Of a stretch of DNA of 14,522 bases, positions 6,141 through 13,027 are shown one piece after another; the stretch's first letter is position 1, and the number at the start of each line of letters is the position of its first letter. The stretch comes from Methanobacteriota archaeon (GTDB taxonomy: Archaea; Halobacteriota; Methanomicrobia; Methanomicrobiales; Methanoculleaceae): positions 1 through 14,522 of the forward strand of contig JAEWMO010000031.1 in assembly GCA_023457135.1 (NCBI GenBank). Reading direction: 5' to 3'. The notes under the pieces were generated by a model. It was not told the origin of the DNA, did not search any database, and saw only the letters and a list, made by a program, of their open reading frames with translations. Made by a program: the position numbers and the translations under genes.

Positions 6141-6728
6141 TTATGGCACCCACGTGATCCGGGGCTCCCGCCGATCCAGTTTCGGGGGGAGGGAGGCAGG
6201 GTAGCCGAAGATCAGTGGTGCCACAACCTGGTGATCGTCCGGGATCTTCAGTGCTGAAACGAGGTCGGGGTTCTCCTGGATGAGGGCCGCAGAACCGATC
6301 CAGCAACTGCCGATACCGAGTGCCCAGGCGGCAAGCATCATGTTCTCAGCGCAGAGCGAGCAGTCCAGAACGCTCGATACGACGTCGCGGGCGCCAAGGA
6401 CCAGGACCAGCACCGGAGCGTTGTAGAAGATGCTGTAATCCGGATTCCTGAGCGCTGCGAGGAACTCCTCCGTTTCCGGGCGGGATTCTTCCTGAATCCT
6501 CTCCGCAAGGATCGGTTTGCAGTAGTCGGACGCCTGCCGCATCAGGTCCCTATCCCTCACAACCACGAACTGCCAGGGCTGAAGCCCGAGCGCGGTCGGG
6601 GCCTGGACGCCCGCAGCGATGATCGACCTGATGACCGTCTCGGGAACCTCCCGGTCGGTGTAGTTCCTGACGCTCCGGCGTTCCCGTATCACGGTGAGGA
6701 TCTCTACCGGCTCTATGTCTGTCAGCAT
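6141..6728 (-). CDS. FMN-dependent nitroreductase-family oxidoreductase
   Basis: Flavoprotein that probably reduces nitro, quinone or similar acceptors with NAD(P)H; cytoplasmic dimer in the family. 195 residues, normal length. RRSVRNY (17-23) supplies the FMN-phosphate arginines, and APTALGLQPWQFVVV (43-57) and AAWALGIGSCWIGS match the family's flavin-binding regions. Four Cys are present: one in DYCKP, two in CSLC and one in GSCW. None forms an evident iron-sulfur motif. ATG at 6728 is used because GGGGGGT lies just upstream and a TATA box is at 6753-6760; an in-frame ATG at 6791 would lie upstream of that promoter. Physiological substrate unknown. Confidence 0.88.
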   Translation of the reverse strand: MLTDIEPVEILTVIRERRSVRNYTDREVPETVIRSIIAAGVQAPTALGLQPWQFVVVRDRDLMRQASDYCKPILAERIQEESRPETEEFLAALRNPDYSIFYNAPVLVLVLGARDVVSSVLDCSLCAENMMLAAWALGIGSCWIGSAALIQENPDLVSALKIPDDHQVVAPLIFGYPASLPPKLDRREPRITWVP

Positions 6729-6752
6729 GGACCCCCCTATGGCCTGCCGGCT

Positions 6753-6760
6753 GTATTTAT
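6753..6760 (-). promoter_or_regulatory. TATA box of the nitroreductase gene
   Basis: The minus strand reads ATAAATAC, 25-32 bases before the ATG at 6728. It lies in the 59-base gap behind the acylphosphatase stop, so the nitroreductase has its own promoter. Confidence 0.55.
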
Positions 6761-6787
6761 GTCTTGGCGAGGAGGGCAGCGCACCCC

Positions 6788-7063
6788 TCACCGCAGGACG
6801 GAGAACCCGTCAAACTCTCCTGAATATGCCTCCCGGACGACCTCTATATCCTCGACCCGGACCGCGGCCGGACCCCGGCGGCAGAGATCGACCATCCGCT
6901 GCACCTGCTCCCCGTCCCCTTCAAAGACCGCCTCGACGCGGCCGTCGGGGAGGTTCCTGACCCAGCCGGTGAGCCCCTCTCTCCGGGCCCCGTCTTCCAC
7001 AGCCCACCGGAACCCGACACCCTGCACCCGCCCGGCGACCAGTACGTGCACTCGCACTGCCAT
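6788..7063 (-). CDS. acyP: Acylphosphatase
   Basis: Hydrolyses the carboxyl-phosphate bond of acyl phosphates; small cytoplasmic enzyme. 91 residues, exactly the family size. GRVQGVGFRW (11-20) is the phosphate-binding loop with catalytic Arg19, and GWVRNLPDGRVEAV (33-46) supplies the water-orienting Asn37. The C-terminal DGFSVLR is the usual final strand. A weak TATA-like GGATAAGTTC lies about 25 bases before the ATG, and no strong Shine-Dalgarno sequence is seen. It is followed on the same strand by the nitroreductase, with no evident functional link. Confidence 0.93.
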   Translation of the reverse strand: MAVRVHVLVAGRVQGVGFRWAVEDGARREGLTGWVRNLPDGRVEAVFEGDGEQVQRMVDLCRRGPAAVRVEDIEVVREAYSGEFDGFSVLR

Positions 7064-7212
7064 ACACCGGTATCGGCGCGGGAGAACTTATCCGCACCCG
7101 GTCCCGGTCGCCAGGCATTGTAGTGCTCCCATGTCCCTTAATTGGACTGGAGCGGCGCCTACACTCCCTCAAAATTCCTTTAAACGGAGTTCCGGCCTGC
7201 GAATCTGATGGA

Positions 7213-7228
7213 TCTATTTTTATCTACC
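7213..7228 (+). promoter_or_regulatory. TATA-type promoter of the PAS sensor gene
   Basis: TCTATTTTTATCTACC, about 46-61 bases before the ATG at 7274. It is almost identical to the element before the EamA gene (14 of 16 bases). It implies a leader of about 30 bases that contains GGAGGGAG directly before the ATG. Confidence 0.5.
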
Positions 7229-7273
7229 CGAAGCTCAACCACTACAGTTACTGCACTCCTGTGCCGGAGGGAG

Positions 7274-9025
7274 ATGACGGACCTCTATCAGGACCGGGCA
7301 CCCTGTGATCCTGCGGTGCTCGACACATTCGACGATGGACTTCTCATGGTAAGCGGCGACCGGCAGGTCCTCCGGTACAACCCCGCTCTCGCGCGGACTC
7401 TCGCTATCCGGCATGATGAGGCCGTCGGGATGACGCTCTCCTCTCTCTTTGCCCGGTACCTCCTGCCTGTCATCGAGGACGAAGGGGCCGCCTGCCTGCT
7501 CCGGCAGGCTCTTGAAGACGGGGCAGATCGGACGCCGATTCTCTGCCGGGTCCGGGCGCCGGACGGCACCCGACGCTGGCTCTCGATCTCGAGTCTACCG
7601 GCCGGAGACGAGGCCGATGTGAGGCTCATCAGGGTCCGTGATGCAACCGCGGAACTGTATGCGCATCGTTTTATGGCCGCGCTCGACAGATCGCCGGTGG
7701 TCGTCTTCGCGCAGGATACGGACCTCTGCTATGTCTGGTCATACAACCAGCAGCTGGGGCTCACGGATGCGTCCATCATCGGCATGCGGGACGAAGAGAT
7801 CTTCCTGCCTGATGAGGCAGCACACCTTACCGCGCTCAAGCGCAGGGTCCTCCTCTCCGGGGAGACCCTCCGAACGGAGGCGACCCTCACCGCCGGAGGC
7901 GAGTCGCATGTCCGCGACCTGACGTTGAAGCCGCTCCGGGATGCGGAGGGGAGGATTGTCGGGGTTGTCGGGACTGCACTCGACGTGACCGAGAGGGACG
8001 TGGCCGAGGAGGAACTCCGGGTCAAGACGTGCGAACTGAAGAAGAGGGTGGACGAACTCCGGTGTCTCTATGCCATCACGCACCTCATCGAGGTCTCGGG
8101 GACAACGTCTGAAGCGTTTCTCCAGGCGGTTGCCGATATTCTCCCTTCGGGATGGCAGTATCCGGACGACACCGCGGTGCGGATCCGGGTTGACGACCGC
8201 GAGTATCGCCGCGGTGAGCCGGGAGCCTCTCCCTGGAAGCAGGAGAGCCCGATCATCGTCCACGGTGCCCGGGTCGGTGAGGTCGAGATCCGGTACGTCT
8301 GCGAGAAACCGGAGGCTGCCGAAGGGCCGTTCCTGCGGGAGGAACGGATGCTGCTTGAGGCCGTCACGAAACGGCTCGGCCGGGTCATCGAACGGGTCCA
8401 GGCTGAGGCGGCGCTCCAGAAGAGCGAGGAGAAGTTCCGGGGCATCGCACAGCGGAGTTTCGACCTCATCGTTACGTCGTATCTCGACGGCGGGCTGAAC
8501 TACATCTCCCCGGCAATGGAGCGTATTCTCGGATACTCTCCCGATGAGATGAAGGGGACCGAGTGGGAGGATTATATCCTCCCCTCAAGCCTTCCGGTCT
8601 GGGTGCGGGGGCGCCGGAGGGTGCTCCGGGGCGAGCAGGTCGAAGGGCTCCAGGTCAGGGTCCGGCGCAAAGACGGGGAGGATGTCGTGCTGGAACTGAA
8701 TGAGTCGCCAATCTTTGAGAAGAGAGCGGTGGTAGGGTTCCAGGCCGTCGGGAGGGATATCTCCGAGCGTATCCTGTACGAGCGGCTCCGTGAGCAGGCC
8801 CTGGATATGACCGAGCGGAACATCGCGCAGTTTGCCGTTCTTGCCGATCACGTCCGCCATCCGCTCCAGGTGATCATGGGGGTCGCCGACCTGCTTGACA
8901 ACGAGGAGGCCGCAGAGAAACTCCGCGAGCAGGTCAGGCGGATTAACACGCAGATCAGCCACCTGGACCAGGAATGGGTGGAGTCCCGGGCGATCCGGGA
9001 GTTCCTGAAGCGCTACGAACTCTGA
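7274..9025 (+). CDS. Multi-PAS sensor protein ending in a kinase-like helical segment, no ATPase domain
   Basis: 583-residue cytoplasmic signalling protein without membrane helices. Order: PAS 1 (about 15-125, DGLLMVSGDRQVLRYN), PAS 2 (135-243, ending DVTERDVAEEELRVK), a coiled-coil linker (243-275), a GAF-like or linker domain with ILPSGWQYP (290-297) to about 375, PAS 3 (385-500, ending GRDISERILYERLR), and a terminal helical pair (505-583). The last part contains LADHVRHPLQVIMG, which resembles the phosphoacceptor H-box of histidine kinases (His529, or His526). The protein stops about 50 residues later, without the N, G1, F and G2 boxes of an ATPase domain. It therefore may receive phosphate from another kinase, or only dimerise and signal by contact. 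ATG at 7274 is chosen for its GGAGG (7266-7270); an in-frame ATG at 7208 precedes the promoter. No response regulator is adjacent. Confidence 0.85.
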   Translation: MTDLYQDRAPCDPAVLDTFDDGLLMVSGDRQVLRYNPALARTLAIRHDEAVGMTLSSLFARYLLPVIEDEGAACLLRQALEDGADRTPILCRVRAPDGTRRWLSISSLPAGDEADVRLIRVRDATAELYAHRFMAALDRSPVVVFAQDTDLCYVWSYNQQLGLTDASIIGMRDEEIFLPDEAAHLTALKRRVLLSGETLRTEATLTAGGESHVRDLTLKPLRDAEGRIVGVVGTALDVTERDVAEEELRVKTCELKKRVDELRCLYAITHLIEVSGTTSEAFLQAVADILPSGWQYPDDTAVRIRVDDREYRRGEPGASPWKQESPIIVHGARVGEVEIRYVCEKPEAAEGPFLREERMLLEAVTKRLGRVIERVQAEAALQKSEEKFRGIAQRSFDLIVTSYLDGGLNYISPAMERILGYSPDEMKGTEWEDYILPSSLPVWVRGRRRVLRGEQVEGLQVRVRRKDGEDVVLELNESPIFEKRAVVGFQAVGRDISERILYERLREQALDMTERNIAQFAVLADHVRHPLQVIMGVADLLDNEEAAEKLREQVRRINTQISHLDQEWVESRAIREFLKRYEL

Positions 9026-9028
9026 AGA

Positions 9029-9391
9029 CTACCACCGGCGGGGCCTCTTGCCGGGAGGGCGGCAGGATGCCGGCAGCGTCTCCCGGATGGCAGCAAGCGT
9101 CTCCGGCAGGAGAGAGCCTTTCTTCCCGACGACGTCTGCCGGCCGGATGGTGGAAGGGTACGCGGTGAGGGCATAGCTCTCCCCGAAGAGGTCGAGCCCG
9201 CCGCGGGCAAAGTCCTCCAGCGAGAGCGGGATCGAGGGGCCGTCGAAGGATGGGCTGCTCGACACCGGACAGACGAGCAGGTTCCCATTCTCGCCTGTAG
9301 AGATAACCACTACCGGACGCACCTTACATGCGCCGGGACCCCCGATGCGCACGGAGGCTAAAAGGACGTCGCCGCCGGTGTAATGCCCCAT
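9029..9391 (-). CDS. PemK/MazF-like protein, solitary
   Basis: 120-residue protein resembling PemK/MazF endoribonuclease toxins: GDVLLASVRIGG (7-18), KVRPVVVIS (23-31, the conserved RP-x-VV-x-S strand), LLVCPVSSSP (38-47) and a SYALTAYPSTI segment (72-82) where the family has its conserved Ser/Thr. No partner antitoxin is found on either side. Such stand-alone members may be toxins with a distant antitoxin or may have another RNA-related job. ATG at 9391 is preferred over 9487 because the domain starts at once and a TATA-like TTATC lies about 28 bases upstream; the longer N-terminus is Arg-rich and not family-like. The stop is three bases past the stop of the convergent PAS gene. The basic C-terminal tail (KRPRRW) could bind nucleic acid (inference). 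Confidence 0.68.
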   Translation of the reverse strand: MGHYTGGDVLLASVRIGGPGACKVRPVVVISTGENGNLLVCPVSSSPSFDGPSIPLSLEDFARGGLDLFGESYALTAYPSTIRPADVVGKKGSLLPETLAAIRETLPASCRPPGKRPRRW

Positions 9392-9434
9392 GTACCTATA
9401 GATTGTCACGGAGCCGATAAGAGGGTTGTTCCTT

Positions 9435-9475
9435 GCCCGTGCCCGGAACGGCAGGAGGGACCGTTCCGGGCGGGC
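9435..9475. repeat. Long perfect hairpin upstream of the PemK-like gene
   Basis: GCCCGGAACGG (9441-9451) and CCGTTCCGGGC (9461-9471) form a perfect 11-bp stem with a 9-base loop, and GCCC/GGGC outside can extend it. It lies in the 134-base gap between the PKD gene stop and the PemK-like start, upstream of the latter's TATA-like site. It may be a terminator for the PKD transcript or an operator for the PemK-like gene. Confidence 0.5.
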
Positions 9476-9485
9476 GTGAGGTCGC

Positions 9486-9490
9486 AAAAA
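9486..9490 (-). terminator. T-run after the PKD protein gene
   Basis: The minus strand reads CTGTTTTTGCG about 36 bases after the PKD gene stop, preceded by a short GAGC/GCTC stem. A five-T run in GC-rich archaeal DNA is a plausible terminator, possibly helped by the strong hairpin that follows. Confidence 0.4.
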
Positions 9491-9525
9491 CAGGGGGAGA
9501 GAGCACGGCTCCCTCCGGTATGCTG

Positions 9526-10353
9526 TTATGAGGAGTGTCCTTTTGCGTTTCCACGGGGCTGCTGTCCTGCTTCATCGGACCCGTGCCGGCTCTTCACCTT
9601 CTCTCTCGCGTTCACGTTTACCTGTGCGTTCTCGCCCTTATTCCCGTTGCCCGGGTTGATCACGGAGACGGCACCGCTCCCGGCCACCGCGACGGGACCG
9701 TTCTCTCCTGGCAGGCTGCCGGTCACGGTCAGGTTGCCGTCGCCGGTGGAGAGATCGAGATCCTTCCGGTCGTACTTCAGGATGAGCGTGCCGCCGTCCT
9801 TCATACAGACGTTCACCTTCCTGGGCGTCACGTTGCCTATCGTGAAGGCCGCCGGATCAGGTAGCGCCGCATGTTTGTTGCCGGCGTCATCGAAGCCGAA
9901 CCATCCGGCAAGGCTGACGAAGACGGTCATGATGCCGTTGCTCTTCTGATTTGCGGTCTGCGGGGCAACCTTCACCTCGACGGGTGCGGGGCTCACGGTC
10001 ACGTTCAGGGTGTCGCAGGCGACGGCGCCTGTTTCGTTGTTTTCGACCTTTACCGTGACGGTGTAGGCGCCGGCGGCGAGGTAAGTGAAGGTATCCTGTA
10101 TGGTACCATTACAGTCGTCGTCCGGCACGATCACGGGGAGCGTCGTTGTCGTGCTCCAGTTGATGGAGGCGCTCATGTTCCGGGTGTCAAGCGCGTCCGT
10201 ATCGTTGCAGACAGCGAGGATGGTGACCGGTTCGCCTGCGAGCACGGCGCGGTCGCCCCCTGCGTCGACCGTGAGAGCGGCCTGCACGGCAGGAACCGCC
10301 ACGGCAAGGGCGATCAGCAGGATGAGGATTCGTATCGGTGTATCATGTCTCAT
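9526..10353 (-). CDS. Secreted PKD-domain protein
   Basis: 275-residue exported protein of unknown function. Signal peptide about 1-25 (hydrophobic 9-22, cleavage near AVQA). A PKD-type Ig fold (27-122) starts LTVDAGGDRAVLAGEPVTI and has DTFTYLAAGAYTVTVKVEN, the family's closing Y-x-V-T-V strand. A second beta domain (125-215) has VEVKVAPQTANQKSNGIMTV and GGTLILKYDRKDL, a pattern I have seen in other archaeal surface proteins but cannot name. The tail from 232 on is polar, rich in Asn, Gly and Lys, with no membrane anchor. Eight N-x-S/T sequons (Asn 50, 59, 65, 82, 106, 117, 174, 207) suggest heavy N-glycosylation. Four Cys (49, 81, 113, 183) may form disulfides. GGAG lies 10 bases before the ATG. 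Probably a cell-surface or secreted binding protein. Confidence 0.75.
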   Translation of the reverse strand: MRHDTPIRILILLIALAVAVPAVQAALTVDAGGDRAVLAGEPVTILAVCNDTDALDTRNMSASINWSTTTTLPVIVPDDDCNGTIQDTFTYLAAGAYTVTVKVENNETGAVACDTLNVTVSPAPVEVKVAPQTANQKSNGIMTVFVSLAGWFGFDDAGNKHAALPDPAAFTIGNVTPRKVNVCMKDGGTLILKYDRKDLDLSTGDGNLTVTGSLPGENGPVAVAGSGAVSVINPGNGNKGENAQVNVNAREKVKSRHGSDEAGQQPRGNAKGHSS

Positions 10354-10443
10354 GGGAGCTCGTCTCCAGAGGATACTTGAGATCCTCCTCTATTTGACCG
10401 CGTTGAGCTTCCCGGTTCAACCGATTACCCGGCCGATACCTGC

Positions 10444-12480
10444 CTATAGCCGGAGCAGCCGGGCGTTGATGGCGACGATGACGGTGCTCGCGCTCATCAG
10501 CACCGCTCCGATCGCCGGCGTGAGGATGATGCCTGCTCCGAAGAGTGCTCCAGCCGCGAGCGGGATGGCAACGGTGTTGTAGCCGGTCGCCCAGAGGAGG
10601 TTCTCAAGCATCTTCCGGTAGGTCTTCTTCGCGAGCCCGATGACCGCCGCCGCGTCGCGTGGATCGCTCCTCACGAGGACGATATCGGCGCTCTCCACGG
10701 CCACATCGGTCCCGGCGCCGATGGCAATCCCGACGTCGGCCTCGACAAGCGCGGGGGCATCGTTGATCCCGTCGCCGACCATCGCCACCCGGTATCGTTC
10801 CTGCACCTCCCGGATCTTTGCCGCCTTCTCGTGGGGCAGGACCCCGGCGAAGAACTCGTCGAGACCGAGTTCCCCCGCCACCCACGCGGCGACATCATTG
10901 TTGTCGCCGGTCAGCATCATGCACCGGACGCCCATCCCCGTGAGGCGGGCGATCGCCTCCCTTGATTCCGGCCGGATGATATCTGCGAGGGCGAGCGCCC
11001 CGGTGAGCCGCTCGCCTTCGAGCAGGAAGACGACGGTCTTGCCCTGGCGCTGGAGCGCCTCGACCCGCCGGTCTTCGACCGTTATCCCCTGTTCGGCGAG
11101 GTAGCCGGGCCCCACCACGCGGACGGTCCGGCCGGCGGCCGTGCCCTCGACGCCTCTGCCCGGGATCGCCCGGAAGTCGTCGAGCGGCATCAGGGAGAGC
11201 CCCCGCTCCTCCGCACTCCTGACGACGCCCCGGGCGAGCGGGTGCTCGGAGTGCGCCTCCACCGACGCTGCCGCCCGGACCACGTCGTCCTCCGCCGCGC
11301 TCCCGAAGGCGAGGACATCGGTGACCCCGAACCTCCCCGTCGTGAGGGTGCCGGTCTTGTCGAAGACGACTGCCTCGAGGTCTTTCGCCCGCTCAAATGC
11401 GCTCCTGTTCCGGATAAGGAACCCGGACCTGGCGGCGATGGCCGTCGAGACCGCGACCACGAGCGGAATGGCGAGGCCGAGAGCGTGGGGGCAGGTGATG
11501 ACCATCACGGTCGCGGCCCGCTCCACCGCAAACCCGGTGCTCTCACCGAGGACGAGCCAGGCTGCAAACGTCGCCGCACCGACCGAGAGCGCGATCACCA
11601 CCAGGAGAAACGCCGCCCGGTCTGCAAGGTCCTGGGTGCGGGACCGGCTCTCCTGCGCCTTCCGCACGAGGTCGATCACCTGGGCAAGGTAGGTCTCCGC
11701 CCCCGTCTTCCTGACCTCGACGACGATCGAACCCTCGCCGTTGATCGCCCCGCCGATGACCTCGTCGCCGGCCCCCTTCTCCACCGGTCTCGATTCCCCG
11801 GTGAGCATCGCCTCGTTGACGCTTGTCGCTCCCTCGACGACCACCCCGTCCACCGGCACCTTCTCGCCGGGCCGGACGAGGACCCGGTCGCCGGGCGCGA
11901 GCCGGTCGACGGGTACGTCGTCCGTCCCCCCGTTCCGGAGAAGATGGGCCTCCGACGGCATGACCCTGACCAGCTCCTCGAGCGCTCGCGACGCGCCGAG
12001 CACCGAGCGCATCTCTATCCAGTGGCCGAGCAGCATGATGTCGATCAGGGTGGCAAGCTCCCAGAAGAACCCCTCTTCGCCGACGATGCCGAGGACGACC
12101 GCCGAACTGTAGACGTAGGCGACGGTGATCGCGACGGCGATGAGCGTCATCATGCCGGGCATCCGCGCCCGGAGTTCGCTCACGATGCCGGAAAGAAACG
12201 GCCAGCCGCCGTAGAGGTAGACCACGGTCGCAAGAGTGAGGAGGAGGTAGTCGGAGCCCGGAAACCGGATGGTAAACCCGAGCAGCGCCTGGACCGGCGC
12301 CGAGAGGAGAAGGATCGGGACCGTGAGGATGGCCGAGACAATAAACCGCCGTCGGAAGTCTTCGAGAGCGTGGTGATGGTGCGATCCGCCGCCCCGGTGC
12401 GTCTCCGGTGGCTGCTGCCGGCCCGCCTCCTCAAGCTGCGTCTCGTACTGCCGCCCGGCCTCCCCGTGGTCATGGTCCAT
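10444..12480 (-). CDS. copB: CopB-type copper/silver P1B-ATPase
   Basis: Membrane pump coupling ATP hydrolysis to heavy-metal export. 678 residues, usual for the subgroup. Eight membrane helices: four before the actuator (about 46-155), two around the metal site (290-350) and two at the end (627-672). CPH at 330-332 in helix 6 and MSASTVIVAINA near the C-terminus are hallmarks of the CopB (P1B-3) class, as opposed to the CPC of CopA. Actuator TGES 227-230; phosphorylated Asp374 in DKTGTLT; His413-Pro414 in SEHPLARG for ATP; TGDNND 524-529; GDGIND 569-574. The cytosolic N-terminus is His-rich (HDH, then HHHH at 34-37) and has no CxxC domain, again CopB-like. ATG at 12480 has GGAGG (12488-12492) seven bases upstream; an in-frame start at 12666 adds a low-complexity stretch and is rejected. 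Copper versus silver, and the oxidation state, cannot be read from sequence alone. Confidence 0.93.
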   Translation of the reverse strand: MDHDHGEAGRQYETQLEEAGRQQPPETHRGGGSHHHHALEDFRRRFIVSAILTVPILLLSAPVQALLGFTIRFPGSDYLLLTLATVVYLYGGWPFLSGIVSELRARMPGMMTLIAVAITVAYVYSSAVVLGIVGEEGFFWELATLIDIMLLGHWIEMRSVLGASRALEELVRVMPSEAHLLRNGGTDDVPVDRLAPGDRVLVRPGEKVPVDGVVVEGATSVNEAMLTGESRPVEKGAGDEVIGGAINGEGSIVVEVRKTGAETYLAQVIDLVRKAQESRSRTQDLADRAAFLLVVIALSVGAATFAAWLVLGESTGFAVERAATVMVITCPHALGLAIPLVVAVSTAIAARSGFLIRNRSAFERAKDLEAVVFDKTGTLTTGRFGVTDVLAFGSAAEDDVVRAAASVEAHSEHPLARGVVRSAEERGLSLMPLDDFRAIPGRGVEGTAAGRTVRVVGPGYLAEQGITVEDRRVEALQRQGKTVVFLLEGERLTGALALADIIRPESREAIARLTGMGVRCMMLTGDNNDVAAWVAGELGLDEFFAGVLPHEKAAKIREVQERYRVAMVGDGINDAPALVEADVGIAIGAGTDVAVESADIVLVRSDPRDAAAVIGLAKKTYRKMLENLLWATGYNTVAIPLAAGALFGAGIILTPAIGAVLMSASTVIVAINARLLRL

Positions 12481-12694
12481 GCCGGTCCCTCCGCCGCCGG
12501 AGTTCTTCCCTCCTGCTGTCGCGGTCTGCGTAGCGCTCCCGGAGGGCAGGGCAGAGAGCGAACCGGACCCGGACGTCGATGACGGAGGAGGCGGGCGGCC
12601 GGTGGAGCGCTCTACCCGACCCGCAAGACGGAAGCACTGGCCTTTCTCCAGACCTGTGGCGGTCATCCCGGTACAGGTGCGCGGAATCGTCCAT
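12470..12694 (-). CDS. Possible small protein overlapping the start of copB
   Basis: 74 codons ending TGA 11 bases inside copB. Its ATG lies 26-29 bases after TATA (12720-12723), the spacing expected for a leaderless archaeal transcript. The product is basic, with two Cys (PSCGSG; RFALCPALRERY), and matches no family I recognise. Its third codon positions are mostly G or C, but so are most spurious frames in DNA of this composition. If translated, it would be coupled to copB, whose ribosome site lies inside it. It may instead be only an untranslated leader. Confidence 0.35.
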   Translation of the reverse strand: MDDSAHLYRDDRHRSGERPVLPSCGSGRALHRPPASSVIDVRVRFALCPALRERYADRDSRREELRRRRDRHGP

Positions 12695-12717
12695 GGGGTG
12701 TCATGGTCTGCGGGTGG

Positions 12718-12727
12718 TGTATAAGCA
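12718..12727 (-). promoter_or_regulatory. TATA box of the small ORF/copB unit
   Basis: The minus strand reads GCTTATACAC. It is the only good AT-rich box close to copB on this strand, about 27 bases before the small-ORF ATG (12694) and 240 before the copB ATG (12480). Confidence 0.45.
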
Positions 12728-12987
12728 TGCCGGGTGCGGGGAAACCCGCCTCCGCCTCACGGTCGGGGCCACCGGCCGCGCGCAGGTACAGGAGCCACGG
12801 GCTCGTGTATCTGCCTGTGAGATGGGTACTGATGCCCTGAACAAAATAAACAGATATATAAATAAGGAACGATAGGATACTGCTCGTAATCGAGGAACCT
12901 GCCACCAGAAGTGCCGCATCTTCGATAAATCCTGTAAATTTAACCCGGATTTATTCGAATCACGCGGGAATATTTTATCTATGCAGG
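12728..12987. other. Gene-free intergenic region with structured elements
   Basis: No credible coding frame. The left part is GC-rich with a stem-loop at 12783-12817: GAGCC/GGCTC around ACG, flanked by TACA/TGTA and CAGG/CCTG with a 4-base bulge. The middle (12841-12866) is strongly AT-rich and contains ATATATAAATA, which reads TTTATATA on the minus strand: a near-perfect archaeal TATA box, in either orientation. The right part has an imperfect inverted repeat, TTCGATAAATCC (12921-12932) and GGATTTATTCGAA (12947-12959). An unannotated small RNA or divergent regulation of copB and the sensor gene are both possible. Confidence 0.4.
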
Positions 12988-12997
12988 GTATAAAAAT
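12988..12997 (+). promoter_or_regulatory. TATA box of the right-edge sensor gene
   Basis: GGTATAAAAATCC holds a TATA box 31-40 bases before the ATG at 13028. A leader of about 15 bases would then hold AAGGTGG (13012-13018) as ribosome site. Confidence 0.6.
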
Positions 12998-13027
12998 CCC
13001 CTTATAACAGGAAGGTGGTCCCGGCCA

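Noticed and set aside
7208..7273. Earlier in-frame ATG for the PAS protein
   Set aside because: It lies upstream of the TATA box and lacks a ribosome site; 7274 has GGAGG just before it.
9392..9525. Antitoxin gene for the PemK-like protein
   Set aside because: No frame with a start, ribosome site and antitoxin-like DNA-binding sequence is visible; the space is taken by a hairpin and a T-run.
11242..12582. 446-codon plus-strand frame opposite copB
   Set aside because: Very long, but an antisense artefact of codon bias: charged low-complexity product opposite intact P-type ATPase motifs.
12481..12666. N-terminal extension of copB to an in-frame start at 12666
   Set aside because: The extension is Ser/Gly/Pro low complexity, and the ATG at 12480 has a strong ribosome site and a CopB-like His-rich start.
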